From Bacteroidales bacterium (lineage in GTDB: Bacteria; Bacteroidota; Bacteroidia; Bacteroidales; UBA10428): a stretch of DNA of 64,000 nucleotides. Made by a program: the position numbers and the translations under genes. The DNA lies in NCBI GenBank assembly GCA_016926235.1, contig JAFGOZ010000143.1, positions 1 to 64,000 of the forward strand, given 5' to 3'. Under the pieces are notes generated by a model. It ran no database searches, was not told where the DNA came from, and saw only the letters and a program-made list of their open reading frames with translations. Positions 49,106 to 58,249 of this stretch are shown here, piece by piece. The first letter of the stretch is position 1. Each line of letters starts with the position of its first letter.

Positions 49106-49359
49106 TGCACTTTTCTATTTTAAGTAAATTACTAAAAATCTTCGAAATTTTAAAGAATATCATAAGACATAACTATAACTAATATAAGGCCGGGAAAAAG
49201 ATGGTGAAGATATCCGGTTAATTCACAGGACAATATCAAAACAAAGCGGTAAAAATACTATGTACAAATGGTAAAAATACCATATTTCATGGGTACAAAT
49301 TTCTACCTTATTTGGTTATTTAATAATATGTATTATCTGAATTTTATAATAGTTAACTG

Positions 49360-49367
49360 TATATTTG
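49360..49367 (+). promoter_or_regulatory. -7 promoter box of the receiver/hemerythrin operon
   Basis: TATATTTG matches TAnnTTTG, 30 bases before the ATG at 49398. No TTG is found at the usual -33 position, which suggests an activated promoter. Confidence 0.45.
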
Positions 49368-49397
49368 GAATATGATTAAACGACCAAATCATTCACT

Positions 49398-49784
49398 ATG
49401 AAAAAGGTTTTAGTAATAGATGATTCAGAAGTAAGCCTATTCCTTATTGAATCTATTTTTGAAAATGATATGAACGTGGAAGTCCTGATGGAGGAAGATA
49501 GCCGGAATGCCATTAGGAAGATTAAATACCACCTTCCGGATGTAATTATTCTGGATTTGATGATGCCAAAAATTGATGGATTTGAAGTACTATATCAGAT
49601 AAAAGCAGATCCGGGACTAAAGAATATTCCTATACTTGTAGTAAGTGCACGGCATGATAAGGATGCATTAAATAAAGCTGAAGAGTTTGGAGTAGCCGGA
49701 TTTGTAAAAAAGCCTATAGAATTGAATGATATTGAGGTAAAGATAAGGGAGCTGCTTGAATCTCCAGTAAATCATATGGTATAA
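49398..49784 (+). CDS. Single-domain response regulator
   Basis: The 128-residue receiver has the acidic pair in VIDDSE, phosphoacceptor Asp in IILDLMMPK, Ser in LVVSARHD and Lys in FVKKPI. It has no output domain. It is 15 bp upstream of the hemerythrin gene, so both should be expressed together, and divergent from the Crp/Fnr gene. Its closest relative in this window is the receiver at 42059. The partner kinase is probably one of the hybrid kinases or a distant CheA. Confidence 0.9.
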   Translation: MKKVLVIDDSEVSLFLIESIFENDMNVEVLMEEDSRNAIRKIKYHLPDVIILDLMMPKIDGFEVLYQIKADPGLKNIPILVVSARHDKDALNKAEEFGVAGFVKKPIELNDIEVKIRELLESPVNHMV

Positions 49785-49799
49785 CTAATCTATTAACCT

Positions 49800-50192
49800 A
49801 TGGCACACTTATTCTGGAATGAATCATTGCGGGTAGAAGATCCGGGAATTGATCAGCAGAACAAACAAATAATTGGATTACTGAATATGTTTTGCGAAAG
49901 TGTAAAACAGGATGAGGGGAAAATATATGTATACGATTTGTTAAATTTATTAAAGGAGTACTCAAAATATCACTTCTTAACCGAAGAAACTGAAATGAAG
50001 AAAAATGGGTATATACATTTATCGGAACATAAAAAAAAACATACCCTTTATATGAAGAAATTGCTTGAACTGGAAAAATCTGTCAGTAATGAAAAGAAGG
50101 AAAAAACGTTAAAGAGAACTGAGGAACTTAAAACATGGTATTTCTCCCATATTAAGGAACATGATCAGAAATTTTTCAGGCAGGAATATTAA
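49800..50192 (+). CDS. Bacteriohemerythrin lacking the first iron-ligand histidine
   Basis: The 130-residue four-helix protein belongs to the hemerythrin family, which binds O2 (or NO) at a di-iron centre. Ligands found are His58 and Glu62 (KYHFLTEE), His77 and His81 (EHKKKH), and His117 and Asp122 (SHIKEHD). The first helix reads GIDQQNKQI, so the position of the family's first histidine (QHK) is Asn21, a CAC-to-AAC difference. The di-iron site may be altered or mono-nuclear. It is cotranscribed with a receiver gene, which suggests oxygen-linked signalling or O2 supply. Confidence 0.9.
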   Translation: MAHLFWNESLRVEDPGIDQQNKQIIGLLNMFCESVKQDEGKIYVYDLLNLLKEYSKYHFLTEETEMKKNGYIHLSEHKKKHTLYMKKLLELEKSVSNEKKEKTLKRTEELKTWYFSHIKEHDQKFFRQEY

Positions 50193-50228
50193 TAGTAATT
50201 CTTATTCCAAAATAGTCTCTTCCATTAA

Positions 50229-52433
50229 TTAAAACTTTAATATATAAGAGATTAGATCATTCTCGGGTTTTAATTTCAGCTTCTTTTTTAAACGAACACG
50301 GGCAGTTTGAATGCTGGAAGGTTTAACATTTAACAATCTGGCAATGTCTTTTGTATTCATATTAAGCTTTATGTAAGCACAGAGTTTCATATCATTTTGA
50401 GACAACCCTTTATGTTTTTCTGACAGTTTCTTAAAAAATCCATGATAGGTTTCTTCAAAATACTTCATTAGCATTTCCCAATCTCTGTCCAGGTTTAAAT
50501 TATCTTCAATGACATATTTCATATTCTGATATTCAGTATATTTTGACAGATCAACCTTCAATGATAATTCATGCAGTTTTTTGTTCAAATCATGTAATGT
50601 TTTATTCTTTTGATGGGTGTATATAGTATCAATCACCATCTGTTTCTTCTTTTTATCTTCCAGCTTTGATTTTGTTATGTCCTGAAGCAGAAACTGAATA
50701 TTTTTCTCCCCGTTAAAAAAGACCTCTGTAAAATGTATACGAACATACTTTGTTTTTCCTTTTACATCAATAATTCGGGTTTCTAAAGCATAAGGATATG
50801 CAACCCTTTTTAACCCTATATCCTCAATAGTATGTTGTAGTAAATGTATATCATCAGGATGAATATGCTCAAGGATACTTTTTCCCGTTGCTTCCTCAAG
50901 TGAACGAAATTCATGTATGTTTAAAAATTCCTTGTTGGCATATATAACATAGTCGTCTTTTAATATTCCCATACCAACGGGAGCATTTTCCATCAAGCTT
51001 TTATATTTCTCCTCGCTTTCCACCAAGTTTCCCTGGCTCTGAGCAAATTTTAGTGCAATAGCAGCCATTTCGCCAAACCCAAAGGCAAGTTTGGCATCAT
51101 AATCAGAAAACCCACCAGTTTTATTTGCAAGTCCTATTAACCCAACTGTATCTTTCCCAAACTTAAGGGGTATAAACATTACATTTTCCATTCCTACATG
51201 GCCATCAGGTAATAAACTCACCCATTCTGAGGCAGAAAAATCATTATTATAGATTACATCATCGGCTTTATATGCCTCAGCCCGCAAGCCTCGGATAGGC
51301 ATTGGGATTGACGGGTCAACAGAACAATCATAATCACCCTTATCCAGGTATACAACCTGGTTTTCTTTCCCATCCGGGCTTAAGATAGCAACATAACCTG
51401 CCTTTGCGCCGATCATTGTTTTACATTCCCTGAAAATTTCTTCAGCCACCTCTGAAAAATCCGAGGATTGTGGTATTGCCTTGGCTGCATTTAGCAATGC
51501 CCCCAGTTCTTTCTCATATCGCTTCTGATAAGTAACATCCACCATTGTAACCAACACCCTGCTATAATCATTCTCATAGCCGGGTGGGGCAAAGCCCTTA
51601 AGTATTATATTTCGGATGTCCCCGTCTAAAGTCATAACTTCAGTTTCAAATACGAAGTGGGTTTCACCCTTATAAATACATTCCAACACCTTTTTAAAAC
51701 CCTCCCAGGATTTTTTGTTAAATGTAAGGGAAATATCTTTCAACAAATGTTCCCTGTTTTTTGCATTATGTATTTCAACCGCAGCATTGTTAACCTCCAT
51801 CACTTTAACGAATTGGGCGCACTTCGCAACAAATTCAGGATTTTCATCAATCATAGCTTTAAATGCATCTATTGAAGGGCAATAGGATAATAATATCAGT
51901 TTTTTTACCTCTGAAAGATCCTCATCCCAAAGTGCAACCGGACTTTCATCAAATAAAGCTTTATAGTGTAACTGCCTTAAATTTAAATCATTATATTGGC
52001 GCTGAAATTCAGTATTATCCCTTATTATAACAAGTGAAGCTGCCTTTTTTTTGTAAGAAAATGGAATAACGGTTAATTCTGCATAAAAATTAGACGCATT
52101 CTTTCGTAACAACTCAATATTTAATTGGGGGTTGGGCAACTTTTGACCGGTTAAGGCCATAGTTTCCTTTACCGGTTCATAATATTTTTTTGGTATAAAA
52201 TCAAAAAACTTCCTTCCAACCAAACTGGTATGGATATCCAAATCTAACAACTGATTTGTCGACGGGTTTGTAAATATAATTACATCGTCCTGCACCACTA
52301 TTACGGCATTGGGTGAATTATTCACGATAGATGTAAAAAAATAGTCCTCATGATCATACAGGGTGTTTAAGAATGACTTGAGTTTTGTCTCAAATTCATG
52401 CACCTGCTGAATGAGGTCTTCAACTTCTCTCAT
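50229..52433 (-). CDS. PAS-GAF-PAS regulator with C-terminal LuxR-type helix-turn-helix
   Basis: The 734-residue protein has a first PAS (about 35-150), a second PAS-like domain (about 165-310), a GAF domain (about 315-475, with LPDGHVGMENVMFIPL and TVGLIGLANK) and a third PAS (about 480-600). A coiled coil and a GerE/LuxR-like helix-turn-helix follow (SQNDMKLCAYIKLNMNTKDIARLLNVKPSSIQ is its core). It has no kinase domain, so it is a one-component regulator that senses ligands directly. Its GAF domain is closely similar to that of the 1136-aa hybrid kinase. It converges with the hemerythrin gene. Confidence 0.82.
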   Translation of the reverse strand: MREVEDLIQQVHEFETKLKSFLNTLYDHEDYFFTSIVNNSPNAVIVVQDDVIIFTNPSTNQLLDLDIHTSLVGRKFFDFIPKKYYEPVKETMALTGQKLPNPQLNIELLRKNASNFYAELTVIPFSYKKKAASLVIIRDNTEFQRQYNDLNLRQLHYKALFDESPVALWDEDLSEVKKLILLSYCPSIDAFKAMIDENPEFVAKCAQFVKVMEVNNAAVEIHNAKNREHLLKDISLTFNKKSWEGFKKVLECIYKGETHFVFETEVMTLDGDIRNIILKGFAPPGYENDYSRVLVTMVDVTYQKRYEKELGALLNAAKAIPQSSDFSEVAEEIFRECKTMIGAKAGYVAILSPDGKENQVVYLDKGDYDCSVDPSIPMPIRGLRAEAYKADDVIYNNDFSASEWVSLLPDGHVGMENVMFIPLKFGKDTVGLIGLANKTGGFSDYDAKLAFGFGEMAAIALKFAQSQGNLVESEEKYKSLMENAPVGMGILKDDYVIYANKEFLNIHEFRSLEEATGKSILEHIHPDDIHLLQHTIEDIGLKRVAYPYALETRIIDVKGKTKYVRIHFTEVFFNGEKNIQFLLQDITKSKLEDKKKKQMVIDTIYTHQKNKTLHDLNKKLHELSLKVDLSKYTEYQNMKYVIEDNLNLDRDWEMLMKYFEETYHGFFKKLSEKHKGLSQNDMKLCAYIKLNMNTKDIARLLNVKPSSIQTARVRLKKKLKLKPENDLISYILKF

Positions 52434-52559
52434 TGTTACAAATATGATTTAAAAACAGCATAGTTTCTTGGCTTGTCCCAGTCATTTGAAAAATTACTAA
52501 AAAAATTTAAGTAAATCAATCCCCGGAACTACCTTTTAGAGATATTGCCTTATAAAAAT

Positions 52560-53849
52560 CTAATTTTCTGTTTCCTCCCCTTTAAAAAACAACTCCTCTT
52601 TAATTACTCTTATCCTTTCTGTGGCATAAGCTCTATATGATATTGTCATTCCATCTGGGATTTCCATATCATAATCCGGTTTTGCAATGCTAAGAAAACG
52701 TTCGTAGTATTTTAATGCCTTCGAAAAATTAGCCATATAATCATATTGCACAGCTATGTAAAAGATCATCTCTGGCTCATCGGGATAAAAACCATGAGGC
52801 GTAAGATAATCTACCAGGGCAAGGTTATATTCGCCAACAGCATTGTGCATTTCTCCCAACTTTCCATACACACTTATCATCACATCTTTTGAGGGCATAA
52901 TAATTTGTCTGGCCTTTTCGAGATAAACAATGGCCATCTCTTCCTGCAGTAGTTTACCAAAAGAATTCCCGATAAAAAAGAGTATTTCCGCATCCGTTGT
53001 ATCCTGCATGTAAGCTTTGTTTAAATATATTATAGCAGTATCGTAATAGGAATTCTTAAAGTTGGCCAGACCGAGGTATTTGAATGAGAACTTTGACGAA
53101 TCATTGTGATAAACTGCTTTTTTGAACCATTCTATGGATTGTTCATAATCTTCCTTTAAGTACAGCAGATAAGCTTTTTGTTTAATAATTCGTACATCGC
53201 AGGTATCGTAGGCATAAGAAATATTGGCATATACCTCGGCTGTATCCAAGTGCTTCTGCCCTATCAGCATATTAATTAACACGGCTGCTGAAGCTATATC
53301 GGCAGGATTAATCATCAGTTCCTTTTTATACCATTCAATTGCCAGGTCAATATTATCCATTTTCTTACAACATTTTGCTGCCTGGCGTAAAAAGTAAAAA
53401 TTAGTTGAATCATAGTTTATCAACTTTTTATAGTTTTCATATGCCTCAGTTAATCTCCCTTGATCTTCAAGCAGTTGAGCCAACTGAGCCCTGCAAAACA
53501 CCTGAAATGAATCAAGTTTTAAGCATTCTTCATAAGTAAGAATTGCACGTTTTGAATCCCCCTTCGACTCATAACAGCTGGCTAATGATCTTATAATTAT
53601 TCCATTATGATTTTTCTCCAAAGCTTTCGTTAAGTATAGTATGGCCTTTTCAAAATCATATACCTGAATATGTGAAACTCCAACTGCATATAGTATTTCC
53701 CAGTGTAAGGAATCATGTAGATCAAGTTCTTTAGCAATCTGAACAACTTTTTTATAATTACCCGCTCTGTAAAGTTCTACAATGGAATCATCTTGAGCAT
53801 TGCAACTTAAAGAGAACAGTATTGTAATAATAATGACAAAACTCCTCAT
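52560..53849 (-). CDS. Secreted TPR protein
   Basis: The ATG at 53849 gives a good export signal (MRSFVIIITILFSLSC, a lipobox-like end), whereas the upstream in-frame codon is a TTG. The 429-residue product has about ten TPR units, for example AILYLTKALEKNHNGIIIRSLASCYESKGD and AIEWYKKELMINPADIASAAVLINMLIG, and a partly degenerate last one. It is divergent from the cache-CheD-like gene with a gap of about 140 bp. Its role is unknown. Confidence 0.72.
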   Translation of the reverse strand: MRSFVIIITILFSLSCNAQDDSIVELYRAGNYKKVVQIAKELDLHDSLHWEILYAVGVSHIQVYDFEKAILYLTKALEKNHNGIIIRSLASCYESKGDSKRAILTYEECLKLDSFQVFCRAQLAQLLEDQGRLTEAYENYKKLINYDSTNFYFLRQAAKCCKKMDNIDLAIEWYKKELMINPADIASAAVLINMLIGQKHLDTAEVYANISYAYDTCDVRIIKQKAYLLYLKEDYEQSIEWFKKAVYHNDSSKFSFKYLGLANFKNSYYDTAIIYLNKAYMQDTTDAEILFFIGNSFGKLLQEEMAIVYLEKARQIIMPSKDVMISVYGKLGEMHNAVGEYNLALVDYLTPHGFYPDEPEMIFYIAVQYDYMANFSKALKYYERFLSIAKPDYDMEIPDGMTISYRAYATERIRVIKEELFFKGEETEN

Positions 53850-53991
53850 GATATGAATAAAAAATAACAATATACAAAAAATAAAAAAAGAGAAGTCTCA
53901 AATATGAATAGAAAAGCCTTTTTATGAAAGAATCTTTTTACAAATCGAACAAAATTTATTAAATTAATATATACATAATACTCTAACCATA

Positions 53992-55491
53992 ATGAAGAAC
54001 CGAAATTCCATTAAATTCCGCGTCATAAGAATTCAAGCAATCTTTTTGCTTTTCTTTGTTTTTATATTTCATGATTGCAGTAAAAGCATTTCGTACAAAG
54101 AATTTGAAGAAAACACGTATAGTGATCTTCAAATAATACTTCAGGAAAGAAAGACACAGTTGATCAATTATCTGACTGAAATTATGAATCTTGCTAAGAA
54201 TGTACGACATGATGAAGTAATGATGAATTTCTTCAAAACAAAAAAAGAATATTATGCTTTACGGAATGACAGCCTTGTTCCGGACATACTGGTGAATGAA
54301 ATAGAAAAATTAAAACAAAACATAGAGAACTATTATCTTGAAAATTATCTTAACTTTTATGATATAATGTTTATTGACAACGATGGAGAAATTTTCTACA
54401 CCATAAGAAAAGAAGATGATTACCATAAGAATATCTTCCAGGGAAGTCTGGCTAACACGGGGCTCTCATTAAAGTTGATGGATAAGCCCAATGAATCGTT
54501 TGTTGATTTCCAGTTTTATGAAGTATCGGGAGAACCTTCTGCCTTTTTTATTGAACCGGTTATAGAAGATAATACTAAAATGGGATGGATTGTATTACAA
54601 TGTGGAATTGATAAAATAAACAGGCTTTTCAGCATTAACAAAAATTTAGGGGTAACTGGTGAGATTGTATTGGTAAACAAAGAACATTATATGTTAACAA
54701 ACTCAAGATTTAAAGCGGAACCGACCATATTAAAACAACAACTCCCCACTAATAACATTGAAAGTAAATTCAAAGAGAAAAAAGGGTATAAAACAGTGAT
54801 TGACTATCGAGGCAAGAAGGTATTAAGTGCTTTTGAAGTATTTGAATTCTTTGAAAAGGAATGGCTTATTATAGCTAAAGTGGACAAAGATGAGGTAATT
54901 TCACAATATTACCTTGAAAACCAAGACATTCTCTTCCCGAAAATAAAACGAAATCTTGAATTAACAAAAAATCCAGACCGTGTTCCTTTTAATTATGATG
55001 AAAAGATTACTTATGTTAATATGGACGAATTTAAAAGATGTGATACGGCATCAACACTTTATACACATGGTGTTTCTACTTGCACAGCCGTTATAATTTC
55101 ATACCCCGGTAAGTTTTCATACATGGCACATGTTAGTCCTTATGATGTTATTTATAATGAAAACCGAACAGATATCATTAACCAGATGTTTAAACAGATC
55201 TACTACTTTGATATTACCCTATCCGAGAAGCGTGATCTGGAGATCAAAATTATGTCTGGTCAAATAGAATCTTTTAAGAACCTCATTGATATTTTGTTAA
55301 ACAAAGGCATTTTCTTGTCACAAATCAAGATAATGTACCGTAATGATGCTGAACATGGAAATGTCTATAATATTAATCCTAAAAAGAAAAACATAGTGAA
55401 CTGGAAAATAAAAGGTAGCAATCCGTATTTTATAAGCCAGGATTTTAATGACATTATATCATTGGAGGAGATAATTCTTGCAAAGGAATAA
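53992..55491 (+). CDS. Exported cache-sensor protein with a C-terminal CheD-like domain
   Basis: The 499-residue protein starts with a basic stretch and hydrophobic segment (about 14-28) followed by Cys29, so it is exported or membrane-anchored. Residues about 35-300 resemble a double-cache sensor (LQIILQERKTQLINYLTEI helix, FYDIMFIDNDGEIFYTI, GEIVLVNKEHYMLTNSRF). The C-terminal part contains THGVSTCTAVII and SYMAHVSP. Thr358, Cys364 and His380 match the catalytic Thr21, Cys27 and His44 of CheD glutamine deamidase in order and nearly in spacing. No second membrane helix separates the two domains, so the CheD-like domain should lie outside the cytoplasm. The fold assignment is by motif only. 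Confidence 0.6.
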   Translation: MKNRNSIKFRVIRIQAIFLLFFVFIFHDCSKSISYKEFEENTYSDLQIILQERKTQLINYLTEIMNLAKNVRHDEVMMNFFKTKKEYYALRNDSLVPDILVNEIEKLKQNIENYYLENYLNFYDIMFIDNDGEIFYTIRKEDDYHKNIFQGSLANTGLSLKLMDKPNESFVDFQFYEVSGEPSAFFIEPVIEDNTKMGWIVLQCGIDKINRLFSINKNLGVTGEIVLVNKEHYMLTNSRFKAEPTILKQQLPTNNIESKFKEKKGYKTVIDYRGKKVLSAFEVFEFFEKEWLIIAKVDKDEVISQYYLENQDILFPKIKRNLELTKNPDRVPFNYDEKITYVNMDEFKRCDTASTLYTHGVSTCTAVIISYPGKFSYMAHVSPYDVIYNENRTDIINQMFKQIYYFDITLSEKRDLEIKIMSGQIESFKNLIDILLNKGIFLSQIKIMYRNDAEHGNVYNINPKKKNIVNWKIKGSNPYFISQDFNDIISLEEIILAKE

Positions 55492-55536
55492 TTCTGAAAG
55501 CAAATCGGTAGAGGTTTATGTAATGAACAAAAGAAA

Positions 55537-55568
55537 GAGAACCTGCTTATTACATCAAGCAGATTCTC
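55537..55568. terminator. Hairpin between convergent genes
   Basis: GAGAACCTGCTT (55537-55548) pairs with AAGCAGATTCTC (55557-55568) with one mismatch across an eight-base loop, between the cache-CheD-like gene and the TonB receptor gene. There is no T-run. Confidence 0.45.
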
Positions 55569-55605
55569 CCGAACATGAGAAAATGTAACAGACTATGATA
55601 TTTCA

Positions 55606-57942
55606 TCAAAACTCAATGCGATAACTCAAAACCGGCAACAAGCCCATCTGGGTCCAGGTTTCAACCTTACCTGTATTTGAGTTCCAATAATCCCCCACAA
55701 CATTCAATTTGTTTGTAACATTCTGAATATCAATCTCCCAAATACGTGTTGACATTTTCTTTTCAGTCCTGAACCTTAATTTTAAATCAGCTCTGAAAAA
55801 CGGATCCCTCTGAGCAGAAAAAGCCGGGGTTTCCTTTCTTATAGTATATCCCGCATTTGCAGATGCAACTTCATCAATCGGGTTATACCTCATACCACCT
55901 GCTATGGAAGTTCTTCCACTTATACCCAGAATTCGTTTTTTCCCATTATTTTTCAATACCCATTCTTTTCCACCGAGCACATTAAAAACATAATTACCAT
56001 TATATTTTGAGTTGTATGTCATTCCATCACTTCCTTCATATGTTGAATTATACAATGAAGTGGTTACAAGAAAATAATAATTGTTTGAGAAAAACTTTTC
56101 AACTGTAACCTCAGCACCATAATTTAGTCCCGTGCCTGAATTCACCATTGGAGTTGCCGTATATCCATCAGAGTAGTTAAGTGCTGAAAAAGAGTTGGAA
56201 GAGTCTTTATAAACCGGTATATTATATAAATCCTGTATATACATCTCCGTTTTTACTAGTAAATCCGGGGTGAAATTATGCTCATACCCCATTACATAGT
56301 GCCTGGCCTTTGTAAAATCCATGTTTTTATTTGGCTGAATATATGAACCATCTTCCATTTCAAGTTCAGCATAGTAGCTAGTTAGTGATTCCATACGGCT
56401 ATGTATGCCAAAACCTGCACTTAAAGTATGAGCAGGTAAAAACTGCCATCTCATTCCCACACGTGGTTCCAGGGAATACTTCTCATTACGGTCAAAGTAC
56501 ATATAGCTTAATCCATTGGTCATGGTTATCTTATCAGTTACCCTGTATTTCCAGCTTACATAACTTTGTATTTTACTTGTAGTACCGTCATCCTCAACAT
56601 CTTTTATCAGTCTTTCCATATCTTCGTCCCAATAATCTGAAAACAGATCAAAACTCATACGTGTGTATGTAAAACCTGTTTTAATGGAATTTTTTGCATT
56701 CCACTTTCTATTTAATGCAATATCAATCAATTCATTTTGATACAAAAAGTTTTCCCTGCCATAAATATAATACTCATTATTATCATCCACCTCCTCATAT
56801 TTCCAACGATTTCTGGACACTGTAGTGGCCAGGGTAGTTTTCAAATACGTTTTCTGATCTAAAAATAAAGTATGTTTTAGACCCAATACACCCATATCTG
56901 TCCCAAAATTATTCCTGTATTCCTCGTCTTCTTCAAAAATATCACACATACCCCCTACACCGAATATAGAATATGTGCCCATTTTTTCAGTAGGCAACTC
57001 AATATGAAAAGCCAGGTCCTGAAATACAGGCACGGCATCACCAGCTAGTTTAATTCCTATCGTGTTCAACATGGCAAGCGAGGAATACCTATAATTTATT
57101 AGGTAGGATCCATTATAACCTTCGTAGAATGGCCCTTCGATGGAGCAATCTGTTCCTATCAAACTGGCTTGTAAAGAGTATTCCCGTTTTTCATTATTGC
57201 CTCTTCTCATATTTATATCAAATACTCCTGATAATGCATTACCGTACTCTGCCGGAAATGCCCCCGTAAAAAAGTCGGAATTATCCAGCATATTGCTGTT
57301 TAATATGCTTATTGGCCCCCCACTGGCACCGTCTTCAGCAAAATGGTTAGGATTCGGTATTTCAATTCCTTCCAGCTTCCAAAGCATTCCTCTGGGAGAA
57401 TTACCCCTGATTATTATATCATTGTCACCATCAGGATTACCTGACACTCCGGCAAATGAAGCTGCCATTCGTGACGGATCATTAAAACTTCCGGCATATC
57501 TCTTTGTTTCATCCACCGAGAATGAACGTGCACTTACAGAAGCCATTCGGTTAAGTGTTTCTCCCTTATTTTTCTTTGCAGATATTTCCACACCTTGCAT
57601 TTGAATTACCGATTCCTGCATTTCAATGGTAAGCACAACCTCTTTCCCCACACCTAACAATATATCATTCACTGTTTTTGATTCGTATCCTAAATAGTAG
57701 ACTTCGATATCATAACGATTTACTCTTAAACCGGTAAATTTAAAATTACCTTCTCCATCCGTAATAGTTCCTACCTGAGGATTAGTACCTGATATTACCA
57801 GACTCACACCCATTAGCGGCATTTTTGAGTCTTTGTCAATAACCTGCCCCCTTATAGTTTGGGTTAATGTTTGTGCCTTAAGTTGCGCAGAAATACCAAT
57901 AATAAACACAATAGCCAGACTTATAAATATTTTCCTTTTCAT
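55606..57942 (-). CDS. TonB-dependent receptor with CarboxypepD_reg-like domain
   Basis: The 778-residue outer membrane protein has a signal peptide (ending LKAQ), a carboxypeptidase regulatory-like domain (about 28-115, TIRGQVIDKDSKMPLMGVSLVI), a plug (about 130-240, DIIIRGNSPRGMLWKLEGIEIPNPNHF) and a long barrel ending in LPVLSYRIEF. No SusD partner is next to it, so it is not a standard Sus glycan importer. The substrate may be a siderophore, metal or peptide. It faces the cache-CheD-like gene across a hairpin. Confidence 0.88.
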   Translation of the reverse strand: MKRKIFISLAIVFIIGISAQLKAQTLTQTIRGQVIDKDSKMPLMGVSLVISGTNPQVGTITDGEGNFKFTGLRVNRYDIEVYYLGYESKTVNDILLGVGKEVVLTIEMQESVIQMQGVEISAKKNKGETLNRMASVSARSFSVDETKRYAGSFNDPSRMAASFAGVSGNPDGDNDIIIRGNSPRGMLWKLEGIEIPNPNHFAEDGASGGPISILNSNMLDNSDFFTGAFPAEYGNALSGVFDINMRRGNNEKREYSLQASLIGTDCSIEGPFYEGYNGSYLINYRYSSLAMLNTIGIKLAGDAVPVFQDLAFHIELPTEKMGTYSIFGVGGMCDIFEEDEEYRNNFGTDMGVLGLKHTLFLDQKTYLKTTLATTVSRNRWKYEEVDDNNEYYIYGRENFLYQNELIDIALNRKWNAKNSIKTGFTYTRMSFDLFSDYWDEDMERLIKDVEDDGTTSKIQSYVSWKYRVTDKITMTNGLSYMYFDRNEKYSLEPRVGMRWQFLPAHTLSAGFGIHSRMESLTSYYAELEMEDGSYIQPNKNMDFTKARHYVMGYEHNFTPDLLVKTEMYIQDLYNIPVYKDSSNSFSALNYSDGYTATPMVNSGTGLNYGAEVTVEKFFSNNYYFLVTTSLYNSTYEGSDGMTYNSKYNGNYVFNVLGGKEWVLKNNGKKRILGISGRTSIAGGMRYNPIDEVASANAGYTIRKETPAFSAQRDPFFRADLKLRFRTEKKMSTRIWEIDIQNVTNKLNVVGDYWNSNTGKVETWTQMGLLPVLSYRIEF

Positions 57943-58249
57943 AGTTTTCTAATGTTTTACTCATATGGCCGTATGAATTTATGTTTGATTTAATGACAAG
58001 GTAATTTCTTCGAGGTTGCATCATGCATTTATAAACCTGATAAACAGCCAATTAAATCTTAACCTGAAAATATTTTACCAGGAATATTACTTTGAAGAGT
58101 ACAAAAGACAAAATAAAAACTACCGAATTAAAGGTTTAAGATTAGCACATTACAGCCCAATATTTACTTTCCAACAAAAACTGCATAAAAGTAACTTTTG
58201 CTTTTGATTCTATCTTTTCTTTTATATAAAAACGCCCCTTTTCTCTGCT
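57943..58249. other. Intergenic region upstream of the TonB receptor gene
   Basis: The 307-bp gap carries no supported gene or terminator and no promoter box with correct spacing that I can see. A short open frame here has no recognisable product. Confidence 0.45.

Noticed and set aside
57140..57604. 154-codon plus-strand open frame inside the TonB receptor gene
   Set aside because: It lies wholly within the receptor coding sequence on the other strand and the product has no domain or signal.
58016..58207. 63-codon open frame upstream of the TonB receptor
   Set aside because: It lies in an AT-rich gap with no start context, and the product looks like random translation.
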